DNA of 7,956 bases from Bacteroidales bacterium (GCA_017964755.1 JAGCRI010000164.1:1-7956), one strand, 5' to 3'; numbered from the stretch's first letter, positions 1 to 6,471 are shown. Numbers and translations are program-made. Notes: generated from the letters alone by a model not told the origin.

Positions 1-252
1 AGCGTCGCTGATGGCTATCTGGGTGAACGGGTTCTCAACTTCGCCGTCTTCCACAATCTCGCGGTAACGCTGTATTTCGAGGTCTCCACGGTCAACATTG
101 ACAATGATGTCAAAATTGGCGTCAGTGCCGTATTTCTTAGCAAGCCCTGAACGGAAAACATCTTCCAAAATACGCATAAGCGTCTCCCTATCAATGTTTT
201 TAACATCTTTAAAATCTGAAAAGGTGTCAATTAACTTTAAATTTTCTACCAT
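1..252 (-). CDS. nusA: Transcription termination/antitermination factor NusA, N-terminal part (3' end outside window)
   Basis: The minus strand from the ATG at 252 reads openly for 84 codons to the window edge. It begins MVENLKLIDTFSDFKDVKNI and continues through an RETLMRILEDVFRSGLAKKYG segment. This matches the NusA N-terminal domain: an 'IDRETLMRILEDVFR' helix, then 'FDIIVNVDRGDLEIQRYREIV', the acidic strand region seen in NusA proteins of Bacteroidota. NusA binds RNA polymerase through this domain and modulates pausing, intrinsic termination and antitermination. The S1, KH1 and KH2 domains would lie beyond the edge. No Shine-Dalgarno sequence is seen; the 44-nt leader is almost all A/T. 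The start is the first in-frame ATG and fits the family start. RimP, often encoded just before NusA, is not here; a tRNA-Gln gene and terminator hairpin are found instead. No convincing promoter lies between that hairpin and the ATG. Confidence 0.9.
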   Translation of the reverse strand, partial: MVENLKLIDTFSDFKDVKNIDRETLMRILEDVFRSGLAKKYGTDANFDIIVNVDRGDLEIQRYREIVEDGEVENPFTQIAISDA

Positions 253-296
253 TTTTCTTATTTTTATTTTGTTTTTAAATTTTTATGTCGTATAAG

Positions 297-327
297 AAAA
301 AACTCCCACTGAAGAAGTGAGAGTTTT
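297..327 (-). terminator. Rho-independent terminator after tRNA-Gln, upstream of nusA
   Basis: On the minus strand a 12-bp stem (327-316 pairing with 310-299, one G-T wobble in the CTC/GGG part) closes a 5-nt loop and ends in a run of six T followed by C. It starts five bases after the tRNA discriminator base. It should end the tRNA transcript, but any readthrough would enter nusA 44 nt further on, so it may also act as an attenuator or processing hairpin. Confidence 0.85.
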
Positions 328-332
328 CCGAG

Positions 333-403
333 TTGACCAACCTGGATTCGAACCAAGACAGACAGTACCAAAAACTGTAGTGCTACCATTACACCATTGG
401 TCA
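333..403 (-). tRNA. trnQ: tRNA-Gln, anticodon TTG
   Basis: The minus strand folds as a full cloverleaf. The acceptor stem TGACCAA/TTGGTCA is a perfect 7 bp. The D arm is GTGTAATGGTAGCAC with the GG pair. The anticodon arm ACAGT-TTTTGGT-ACTGT places TTG at positions 34-36. A 4-nt variable loop follows, and the T arm is CTTGG-TTCGAAT-CCAGG with one wobble. TTG reads CAA glutamine codons. The U1-A72 first pair is a feature known from bacterial tRNA-Gln. The discriminator base is A and the next bases are CT, so the CCA end is not encoded and must be added enzymatically. The terminator follows directly downstream, and a TAnnTTTG box lies just upstream. Confidence 0.97.
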
Positions 404-415
404 TTTTTCAGTTTG

Positions 416-423
416 CAAAAATA
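416..423 (-). promoter_or_regulatory. Bacteroidota-type -7 box for tRNA-Gln
   Basis: The minus strand reads TATTTTTG here, matching the TAnnTTTG -7 consensus of the Bacteroidota primary sigma factor, 12 nt before the first tRNA base. A clear TTTG -33 box is not seen about 20 bp upstream; the region is a run of A and T. The same transcript could extend into nusA if the tRNA terminator leaks. Confidence 0.6.
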
Positions 424-514
424 CACTTTTTTTAATTAAAATCATTATTTATGAAAAATTTTTTCACTTATTAAATGTAAATGATTGATTGTTAATGGGA
501 TAATGAATTATAAA

Positions 515-546
515 AACAAATATGCGCCGTGGCGTGCCGCGGCTAC
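515..546. repeat. Palindromic repeat unit, copy 1 (imperfect hairpin)
   Basis: The unit begins AACAAATATG and ends CTAC. It contains a GC-rich hairpin: GCCGTGG at 526-532 pairs with CCGCGGC at 537-543 (one G-T wobble) around a CGTG loop. It is related to the unit at 568-601 in the same orientation, 21 bp away. Read on the minus strand, the hairpin is followed by ATATTTGTTTTT, so it could serve as a back-up terminator for ettA. It lies in the 228-bp non-coding stretch between ettA and tRNA-Gln, where no gene is supported. Confidence 0.7.
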
Positions 547-562
547 AATACCATCATTCATA

Positions 563-598
563 AAATAAACAAATATGAGCCGTGTCATGACACGGCTC
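563..598 (-). terminator. Likely terminator hairpin downstream of ettA
   Basis: Read on the minus strand, the perfect palindrome at 598-577 lies 33 nt after the ettA stop and is followed by ATATTTGTTTATTTT, a T-rich though interrupted tail. The copy at 526-543 has a similar tail, so the two may act as tandem terminators separating ettA from the tRNA-Gln promoter. The tail is not a pure T run, hence moderate confidence. Confidence 0.5.
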
Positions 599-601
599 TA
601 C
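568..601. repeat. Palindromic repeat unit, copy 2 (perfect 22-nt palindrome)
   Basis: The unit begins AACAAATATG and ends CTCTAC. Bases 577-598 form a perfect 22-nt palindrome centred on CATG, with arms GAGCCGTGTCA and its complement. Flanks and stem match copy 1. The differences keep the hairpin paired: G-C at 532/537 becomes T-A at 585/590, and two G-T pairs become A-T. This points to selection for the fold rather than the primary sequence. Confidence 0.8.
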
Positions 602-631
602 TATTTCCTAACTCCTATCTCCTGTCTCCTA
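601..631 (-). repeat. TAGGA-rich degenerate tandem tract after the ettA stop
   Basis: On the minus strand the bases straight after the ettA TGA read TAGGAGACAGGAGATAGGAG, followed by TTAGGAAATAG. This is four degenerate copies of a TAGGA-type unit with a period of about 7 to 8 nt. The tract is purine-rich on the transcript strand. A similar short tract, TAGGATAGGGGATAG, directly follows the stop codon at 6471. The function is unknown. Confidence 0.55.
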
Positions 632-2314
632 TCATTTCATCAACTTCTTATAATGAATGCGTTTCGGTGTTATGTCTCCTACGCGTTTTTTCCGGTTTTC
701 CTCATATTCGGTGAAAGAACCCTCGAAGAAATATACCTGCGAATCGCCCTCAAAGGCAAGGATATGTGTGCATATTCTGTCGAGGAACCAACGGTCGTGC
801 GAGATGATGACAGCGCAGCCGGCGAAATTGTCAAGACCTTCTTCCAGAGCCATTAGCGTGTTGACATCAATATCATTGGTCGGCTCGTCGAGGAGGAGCA
901 CATTTGCTTCGCTTTTGAGGGCAAGAGCCAAATGGAGACGGTTGCGCTCGCCGCCGGAGAGCAGCCCTGCCTTCTTGTTCTGGTCGGTGCCGTTGAAGTT
1001 GAATCGCGAAACGTATGCGCGTGAGTTGACGAGCCGGCCGCCGAGCATCATCTGTTCCTCGCCGCCGGAGACTATTTCCCATATCGTCTTTTCGGGGTCA
1101 ATTTCAGAGTGCTGCTGGTCAACATAGCCGAGCACTACCGTTTCGCCCACTTTGAAACTTCCTGCGTCAGGCTTTTCGAGCCCCATTATCATCCGGAACA
1201 ATGTCGTCTTGCCGGCTCCGTTAGGTCCAATCACTCCCACAATGCCGTTAGGCGGCAGATTGAAATTGAGGTGCTCGAATAGCACTTTGTCGCCAAAGGC
1301 TTTCGAAACGTCAACCGCTTCAATAACATTGTCGCCGAGGCGTGGACCATTAGGTATGAAAATCTGCACTTTCTCCTCTTTCTCTTTTGTGCTCTCATTC
1401 AGCAGCTTGTCGTATGCGTTCAGACGCGCCTTGCCTTTTGCCTGTCGTGCTTTTGGGGACATTCGCACCCATTCCAGCTCGTGTTCGAGAGTTTTGCGCC
1501 GCTTCGACTCCTGTTTTTCCTCCATTGCAAGGCGGTTGGTCTTCTGTTCAAGCCAAGAGGAGTAGTTGCCTTTCCACGGGATGCCTTCGCCTCGGTCGAG
1601 TTCGAGAATCCAGCCTGCCACGTTGTCGAGAAAATAGCGGTCGTGGGTAACAGCGATGACTGTCCCTTTATATTGCTGCAAGTGCATTTCGAGCCACTGC
1701 ACCGATTCGGCGTCCAAGTGGTTTGTTGGCTCGTCGAGGAGCAGAATATCCGGTTCGGAGAGCAGGAGGCGGCATAGTGCCACGCGGCGGCGTTCTCCGC
1801 CAGATAGGTTCTTTACAGGGGTGTTGCCTTCGGGGCAGCGGAGCGCATCCATGGCACGCTCTATCTTCGAGTCGAGTTCCCAGCCGTCGTGCTGCTCAAT
1901 CAGCTCCGTGAGTTCGCCCTGCCGTTCTATGAGCTTGTTCATCTCATCATCAGACAACTCTTCGGCGAAGCGCATATTCACCTGCTCATATTCGGCTAAA
2001 ATGTCGGCGACCTCTTTCACGCCTTCCATCACCACGTCCTTCACAGTAAGGGCGTTATCCAAAAAAGGTTCCTGTGGCAGGTATCCGACACTATAGCCGG
2101 GCGAAAAGACAACTTCGCCCTGAAAAGACTTGTCGAGTCCCGCTATAATCTTCAGCAGTGTGGATTTTCCTGCACCGTTCAATCCCAAGACACCAATTTT
2201 TGCACCATAAAAAAATGAAAGGTAGATATTTTTCAGAACCTGTTTCTGTGGCGGATAGATCTTGCTCACATTAACCATCGAAAAAATTATCTTCTTGTCG
2301 TCAACATTAGCCAT
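632..2314 (-). CDS. ettA: Energy-dependent translational throttle protein EttA (ABC-F ATPase)
   Basis: This complete 560-residue ABC-F protein is close to the usual length of about 555. It carries two nucleotide-binding domains on one chain and no membrane segments. Domain 1 has Walker A GLNGAGKST (44-52), signature LSGGERRR (170-177), Walker B LLLDEP (191-196) and switch THDR (223-226). Domain 2 has GPNGAGKTT (363-371), LSGGE (452-456), LLLDEP (473-478) and SHDR (505-508). The charged linker at about 245-320 is the P-site-tRNA interaction motif, including ELEWVRMSPKARQAKGKARL. EttA-specific stretches such as VAGWILELDRGEGIPW and the PKRIHYK-type tail separate it from resistance ABC-Fs. Known role: it binds the ribosomal E site and gates entry into elongation according to ATP/ADP ratio. 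The start gives the expected N terminus (FSMVNVSKIYPP near residue 11); no Shine-Dalgarno sequence is visible. It is divergent from the flotillin gene. Confidence 0.96.
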   Translation of the reverse strand: MANVDDKKIIFSMVNVSKIYPPQKQVLKNIYLSFFYGAKIGVLGLNGAGKSTLLKIIAGLDKSFQGEVVFSPGYSVGYLPQEPFLDNALTVKDVVMEGVKEVADILAEYEQVNMRFAEELSDDEMNKLIERQGELTELIEQHDGWELDSKIERAMDALRCPEGNTPVKNLSGGERRRVALCRLLLSEPDILLLDEPTNHLDAESVQWLEMHLQQYKGTVIAVTHDRYFLDNVAGWILELDRGEGIPWKGNYSSWLEQKTNRLAMEEKQESKRRKTLEHELEWVRMSPKARQAKGKARLNAYDKLLNESTKEKEEKVQIFIPNGPRLGDNVIEAVDVSKAFGDKVLFEHLNFNLPPNGIVGVIGPNGAGKTTLFRMIMGLEKPDAGSFKVGETVVLGYVDQQHSEIDPEKTIWEIVSGGEEQMMLGGRLVNSRAYVSRFNFNGTDQNKKAGLLSGGERNRLHLALALKSEANVLLLDEPTNDIDVNTLMALEEGLDNFAGCAVIISHDRWFLDRICTHILAFEGDSQVYFFEGSFTEYEENRKKRVGDITPKRIHYKKLMK

Positions 2315-2349
2315 AGCAATTTTTTTTGATTAGCGAATTATTTATGGCG

Positions 2350-2357
2350 CAAAGATA
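2350..2357 (-). promoter_or_regulatory. Putative -7 box of the ettA promoter
   Basis: The minus strand reads TATCTTTG, matching TAnnTTTG, 35 nt before the ettA ATG. This would give a short A/T-rich leader. The nearest ATTG upstream is only 14 nt away, shorter than the usual 19-21, so the -33 element is uncertain. Confidence 0.6.
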
Positions 2358-2454
2358 ATTAAAAAAGAAGACAATTCCTTTTCTGAAAAATGATAAGCAT
2401 AGATTCAGTGAAAAGTTATAATAATATAGTCAGAATATATGTTGGAAAATTTAT

Positions 2455-2462
2455 TACTTTTG
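2455..2462 (+). promoter_or_regulatory. Putative -7 box of the flotillin operon promoter
   Basis: TACTTTTG matches the Bacteroidota -7 consensus and lies 51 nt before the flotillin ATG. No clear TTTG -33 box is present at the expected distance. The 199-bp divergent region holds this box and the ettA box about 100 bp apart and is otherwise A/T-rich; no operator-like palindrome was noticed. Confidence 0.55.
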
Positions 2463-2513
2463 CAACGCAATTTGATATTTGCAATATTAATTAACAGTTA
2501 AATTTATAAAATT

Positions 2514-4073
2514 ATGCCAGTAGAATCAATAATATCTTTAGTCGTATTTTTACTTATCGTTTTAGTAGTTTTCCTGACTATATGTTATGTGAAAGCACCG
2601 CCAAAGGATGCGTATATTATATCGGGGCTCTCTCGTCAGCCGCGCATTCTCATAGGCAAGGGCGGCCTGCGTATCCCCGGACTTGAGCGCGTTGACAAGG
2701 TGTTTCTCGGACAGACTTCCGTTGACATAAAAACCTCCACGCCTGTCCCCACCAACGACTTTATCTCTGTGATGGTTGACGCAGTGGCTAAAATCCGCGT
2801 TATCAACAATCCTGACGGTATCCGCTTGGCTGCCAAGAACTTTCTCAATATGACTGAAAAGGACATAGCACTCCAAGTAAAAGATTCACTTGAAGGCAAC
2901 ATGCGTGAAATTATCGGTACTCTTGACCTCAAATCATTGAATATCGACCGTGACGGTTTTTCTGACCAGATTGCCAAGAAAGCCACTCCAGATATGGCAA
3001 AGCTTGGTATAGAGATAATTTCTTGTAATATTCAGAATATTACTGATAATGAAGGTCTTATAAAGAACCTTGGTGCCGACAACACATTTAAGATTCGCAA
3101 AGAGGCTGCCATCACCAAAGCTCAGGCTGAGCGCGACATAGCTATTGCTGAGTCGGAGGCTGCCAAGGAGGCCAACGATGCACGCGTTCAAAATGAAACT
3201 ATTATAGCGGAAAAGAATAATGAACTTGCTGTAAAAAAGGCTAATCTGAAAGTTGTGGAGGATACTCAGAAGGCGAAAGCTGATGCCGCATACGAAATAC
3301 AGAAGCAGGAACAGCAGAAGACCGTGAATGAAAAGACGGTGGACGCTGAGGCCACAAAAGCCCTGCTGACGCAAGAGCGCCAAAAAGAGATCAACGCCGC
3401 CGCGGTGGAAGCCGAGACAGAAAAAGCCCGCAAGGAGCAGGAACTTACATCAGAGCAGGTTAAGATTCAGCAGAACAGATTGGAAGGCGAAGTGCAGAAG
3501 AAAGCCGATGCTGATAAATACAATCTTGAAATTTCAGCGGCCGCCGAACTGGAGCAGCGTAAGCGTAAGGCTGAAGCCGAAGCATACGAAGCCGAGCAGC
3601 GTGCCCGTGCGGTGAAGGCTCAGGCCGAAGCCGAACAGTTCAGAATGGAGCAGGAAGCTATTGGTAAGAAGAAAATCGCCGATGCGGAAGCATACGCCAT
3701 AGAGCAGAAAGGATTGGCAGAAGCTGCAGCCATCCAAAAGAAGGGTATCGCTGAAGCCGAAGCAATGCGCAAAAAAGCGGAGGCTTTCAAAGAATATGGA
3801 GACGCGGCCAAGGCGCAAATGGTGATAGAGAAACTTCCTGAAATCGCCCGCTCCGTGGCAGAGCCAATAAGCTGTATCAACGATGTTCGCATCTATGGGA
3901 ACAGCGGTGAAGGTATTGCCCAGATTTCGGGACAAGTGCCCACTGTCATCAAGCAGACTATGGATACGGTAGCAGATGCGACAGGTGTGGATATGACAAA
4001 AATTATCGAACAGTCCACACTCGAAACAGCAGTAAAACGCACTTCAGAAAAATCAGAAAAACAAGAAAAATAA
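2514..4073 (+). CDS. floT: Flotillin family protein (SPFH/band 7 membrane scaffold)
   Basis: This 519-residue protein has the architecture of bacterial flotillins (FloT/YuaG about 509 residues). Residues 6-26 form one hydrophobic N-terminal membrane segment. An SPFH/band-7 domain spans about 28-190, with the flotillin-like stretch DAVAKIRVINNPDGIRLAAKNFL and later LEGNMREIIGTLDLKSLNIDRD. A long Glu/Ala/Lys-rich coiled coil covers about 195-425, with AEAEA-type repeats and the family segment KKADADKYNLEISAAAE (329-345). A C-terminal flotillin region follows (KEYGDAAKAQMVIEKLPEIA, 426-445). Known family role: oligomeric scaffolds of membrane microdomains. No NfeD-type partner gene, which often accompanies flotillins, lies beside it. 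It ends in tandem TAA stops, 29 bp before the flavin oxidoreductase gene. The start is the only sensible one, since the next Met is residue 87, inside SPFH. The symbol is by resemblance; orthology to B. subtilis FloT is inferred. Confidence 0.9.
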   Translation: MPVESIISLVVFLLIVLVVFLTICYVKAPPKDAYIISGLSRQPRILIGKGGLRIPGLERVDKVFLGQTSVDIKTSTPVPTNDFISVMVDAVAKIRVINNPDGIRLAAKNFLNMTEKDIALQVKDSLEGNMREIIGTLDLKSLNIDRDGFSDQIAKKATPDMAKLGIEIISCNIQNITDNEGLIKNLGADNTFKIRKEAAITKAQAERDIAIAESEAAKEANDARVQNETIIAEKNNELAVKKANLKVVEDTQKAKADAAYEIQKQEQQKTVNEKTVDAEATKALLTQERQKEINAAAVEAETEKARKEQELTSEQVKIQQNRLEGEVQKKADADKYNLEISAAAELEQRKRKAEAEAYEAEQRARAVKAQAEAEQFRMEQEAIGKKKIADAEAYAIEQKGLAEAAAIQKKGIAEAEAMRKKAEAFKEYGDAAKAQMVIEKLPEIARSVAEPISCINDVRIYGNSGEGIAQISGQVPTVIKQTMDTVADATGVDMTKIIEQSTLETAVKRTSEKSEKQEK

Positions 4074-4102
4074 TAACTTCAACACAAAAAACAAGTAGAG
4101 AA

Positions 4103-5350
4103 ATGAGCGAGTCAAAACTGTTTACCCCTTGCCAGATTGGTCCCATAACTTTAAGAAACAGAACTATCAGAGCTTCCGCATTCGAGAATATGTGCTACCA
4201 TAACAAGCCGAGCGAAGACCTGTTCAATTATCACGTCTCCGTGGCCAAAGGCGGCATTGGGATGACAAACATAGCATACGCCGCAGTGAACCGCAGCGGG
4301 GTCTCTTTTGACGGACAGCTGTGGATGAGGGAGGAGATTATTCCTGATTTGAAAAAACTGACAGACGCAATACATGCCGAAGGCGCAAAAGCATCAATAC
4401 AATTGGGGCATTGTGGAAATATGACACATTTCTATACCTGCAAGCAGATTCCGGTGGGGGCGTCATCAGGCATAAATCTCTACTCTCCAACGTATGCCCG
4501 CGGATTGAAAGAACAGGAAATCTACGATTTGGTCAAGGATTTTGGCAATGCTGTGAGATTGGCTCGCAAGGCTGGTTTCGACGGGGTGGAAATACACGCA
4601 GGCCACGGTTATCTTATAAGTCAGTTTCTCTCCCCATACACCAACCGCAGACGCGACAAATTCGGCGGCAGCCTCGAAAACAGGATGCGTTTTATGCAGC
4701 TTGTGATGAAAGAGGTGATGGAAGCGGCTGGGGATGATATCGCCGTTATGGTCAAGACAAATATGTACGATGGTTTCAAGGGTGGTATGCAGATTGACGA
4801 ATGTCTTGAGGTGGCGAAAGAGCTCGAACGCCTCGGAGTACACGCGCTCGTCCTCACTGCCGGATTTGTGAGCAAGGCGCCGATGGCTGTCATGCATGGC
4901 GCAATGCCGTTGAAGACTCTTGCACACTATATGGACTGGCTCCGCTTCGGGTGGCTGCGCATAGGCCTTGCCATTGCAGGACGGCTGCTGATACCAACAG
5001 TCCCATACAAAGATGCCTATTTCCTTGATGATGCCAAGAAATTCCGCGAAGCAGTGAAGCTGCCGCTTATATATGTCGGAGGTCTTACGTCACGCAGCAA
5101 AATTGATGAGGTCCTTGATTCGGGTTTTATAGCGGTGCAAATGGCGCGAGCCCTTGTCCACGACCCTGATTTTGTCAACAAGATGAAAGCCGGGGCAGAG
5201 GAAAACGGATGCGGCCATTCCAACTACTGCATCGGCCGTATGTACACGCTTGAAATGAAATGTCACCACTGCGTTGACAATCTGCCGAAAAATCTTAAAA
5301 AAGAGATAGAAGACGCTGAAAAAGAGGCTGCGAAAAACAACGCGAAATGA
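4103..5350 (+). CDS. Old yellow enzyme family NADH:flavin oxidoreductase
   Basis: This 415-residue (beta/alpha)8 FMN enzyme starts with the family segment LFTPCQIGPITLRNRTIRAS. Other family marks are IQLGHCG (99-105), GVEIHAGHGYLISQFLSPYTNRR with the active-site pair H165/H168 and Y170, then DKFGGSLENRMRF (185-197) and YVGGL (324-328, phosphate binding). The family uses NAD(P)H to reduce activated C=C bonds or related electrophiles; the substrate here is unknown. Unlike full-length 2,4-dienoyl-CoA reductase there is no C-terminal FAD/NAD domain. The tail has cysteines at 370, 376, 387 and 390, but not in the standard C-x2-C-x3-C-x11-C order of the 4Fe-4S members. An extra segment at about 262-308 is rich in hydrophobic and basic residues (WLRFGWLRIGLAIAGRLL). 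It lies 29 bp after the flotillin gene, and its stop overlaps the next start by 4 nt. Confidence 0.9.
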   Translation: MSESKLFTPCQIGPITLRNRTIRASAFENMCYHNKPSEDLFNYHVSVAKGGIGMTNIAYAAVNRSGVSFDGQLWMREEIIPDLKKLTDAIHAEGAKASIQLGHCGNMTHFYTCKQIPVGASSGINLYSPTYARGLKEQEIYDLVKDFGNAVRLARKAGFDGVEIHAGHGYLISQFLSPYTNRRRDKFGGSLENRMRFMQLVMKEVMEAAGDDIAVMVKTNMYDGFKGGMQIDECLEVAKELERLGVHALVLTAGFVSKAPMAVMHGAMPLKTLAHYMDWLRFGWLRIGLAIAGRLLIPTVPYKDAYFLDDAKKFREAVKLPLIYVGGLTSRSKIDEVLDSGFIAVQMARALVHDPDFVNKMKAGAEENGCGHSNYCIGRMYTLEMKCHHCVDNLPKNLKKEIEDAEKEAAKNNAK

Positions 5351-6471
5351 AAATTGTTGTAAAAGAGGTTGCTACGAAGCGCGAACTGCGGCAATTCGTA
5401 ACTTTCCCCAATAAATTGTATAAGAATAATCCTTATTACGTCCCGCAACTTGTACAGGCTGAGATAGATACGCTCACGCCTGAAAAGAACCATGCTTTCG
5501 ATGTTTGTGAAGGGAAATATTGGCTCGCGTATTCAGACGGGAAGATCGCAGGTCGTATTGCAGGGATAATCAACCATGATTACAACCAGCGCAATGGTGC
5601 GGTTTATGTGCGATTCGGATGGCTTGATTTTGTTGATAATAAGGAAGTTGCTGAAGCGCTTGTCGCAACGGTTGAGGCGTGGGCAAAAACTAAAAATGCC
5701 CGTTATGTATGCGGGCCTGTCGGATTCCTCGAATTTGACGTTTCCGGCGTTTTAGTTGAGGGCTTCGACCAACTGCCGACTGCATACGGAAAATATAACG
5801 CTCCGTACTATGCCACATACATTGAAGGACTTGGTTATAAAAAAGAGGTGGATTGGGTTGAGTATCAGATAAAAATTCCTGACAAGTTTCCGGAAAATGT
5901 TATAGAAATGTCTGAAAAGATTGCCGTACGCTATAATGTGAAGTTGCTTCAGTTTGATAATAAAAAAGAACTTGTAAACAAATATTGTGACAAGATTTTC
6001 AAACTCATGAACCGCCAGTATGAACGAGTCCACGGGTACACGCAATTGTCGCAAGGACAGATTGATGACTTGAAAAAACAGTTCATCCCGCTTTTGAACT
6101 TGAAGTTTGTAACCATTGTCATTGACAAGGATGATGAGGTCATAGGTTTCGCAATATGTCTCCCATCTCTTTCAAAAGCGTTGCAAAAAGCCAATGGCAG
6201 CATGTATCCGTTTGGTTTTATGCACATACTTGGAGCTTTAAGGAAGAATGACACAATAGATTCACTTTTGGTGGCCGTGGCTACGGAATATCAGAACAAA
6301 GGTATAACAGCTATGATGTTCAGCAGGTTATGGCAGCAGATGCACGACAACGGTTTCACCACGATAGAGAGCACGCGCCAGTGGGAGGACAATCTGCAAG
6401 TGCGTAACCTGTGGAACCGGTTTGAGTACAAACTGCACAAGCGCGCAAGAAGCTACATCAAGGAGTTGTAA
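5347..6471 (+). CDS. GNAT-like N-acetyltransferase family protein, two-lobed, function unknown
   Basis: The 374-residue protein starts in an ATGA overlap with the preceding gene, which supports translational coupling and this start. It begins with MKIVVKEVATKRELRQFVTF and then LYKNNPYYVPQL, a start I associate with a broadly distributed YghO-like family of uncharacterised acyltransferase-fold proteins. The C-terminal half (about 255-370) looks like a GNAT core. It has a strand pair FVTIVIDKDDEVIGFAICLP, then SLLVAVATEYQNKGITAMMF, whose Q-N-K-G-I matches the (Q/R)xxGx acetyl-CoA pyrophosphate loop, and a final NLWNRFEYKLHKRARSY segment. The N-terminal half may be a second, degenerate GNAT lobe (WLAYSDGKIAGRIAGIINHDYN, 59-80). 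No signal peptide or membrane segment is seen. Substrate and catalytic residues cannot be named from the sequence. Confidence 0.75.
   Translation: MKIVVKEVATKRELRQFVTFPNKLYKNNPYYVPQLVQAEIDTLTPEKNHAFDVCEGKYWLAYSDGKIAGRIAGIINHDYNQRNGAVYVRFGWLDFVDNKEVAEALVATVEAWAKTKNARYVCGPVGFLEFDVSGVLVEGFDQLPTAYGKYNAPYYATYIEGLGYKKEVDWVEYQIKIPDKFPENVIEMSEKIAVRYNVKLLQFDNKKELVNKYCDKIFKLMNRQYERVHGYTQLSQGQIDDLKKQFIPLLNLKFVTIVIDKDDEVIGFAICLPSLSKALQKANGSMYPFGFMHILGALRKNDTIDSLLVAVATEYQNKGITAMMFSRLWQQMHDNGFTTIESTRQWEDNLQVRNLWNRFEYKLHKRARSYIKEL

Noticed and set aside
333..403. tRNA-Gln as an integration site of a mobile element
   Set aside because: No second copy of the tRNA 3' end and no integrase were found in the window; both flanks are housekeeping genes.
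515..601. CRISPR array
   Set aside because: There are only two palindromic units, they are not identical, and no cas gene is in the window.
529..714. Small plus-strand gene in the ettA-tRNA spacer
   Set aside because: It starts inside the palindromic repeat, runs into the antisense of the ettA 3' end, and has no promoter box or recognisable product.
657..1127. Plus-strand open frames across the ettA region (for example 657-1127, 1152-1565, 1656-2096)
   Set aside because: They lie antisense to a clearly conserved ABC-F gene and encode Ser/Arg/Pro-rich, low-complexity proteins with no family features; they are shadows of the real frame.
2934..3383. Minus-strand open frames inside the flotillin gene (2934-3383, 3534-3935)
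   Set aside because: They mirror the Glu/Ala/Lys-rich coiled coil as Phe/Leu/Ser-rich sequence, which looks like membrane protein by accident; they have no start context or homology.
4940..5000. Transmembrane helix in the flavin oxidoreductase
   Set aside because: The stretch contains several arginines and sits within a barrel enzyme; an amphipathic surface helix is more plausible than a membrane span.
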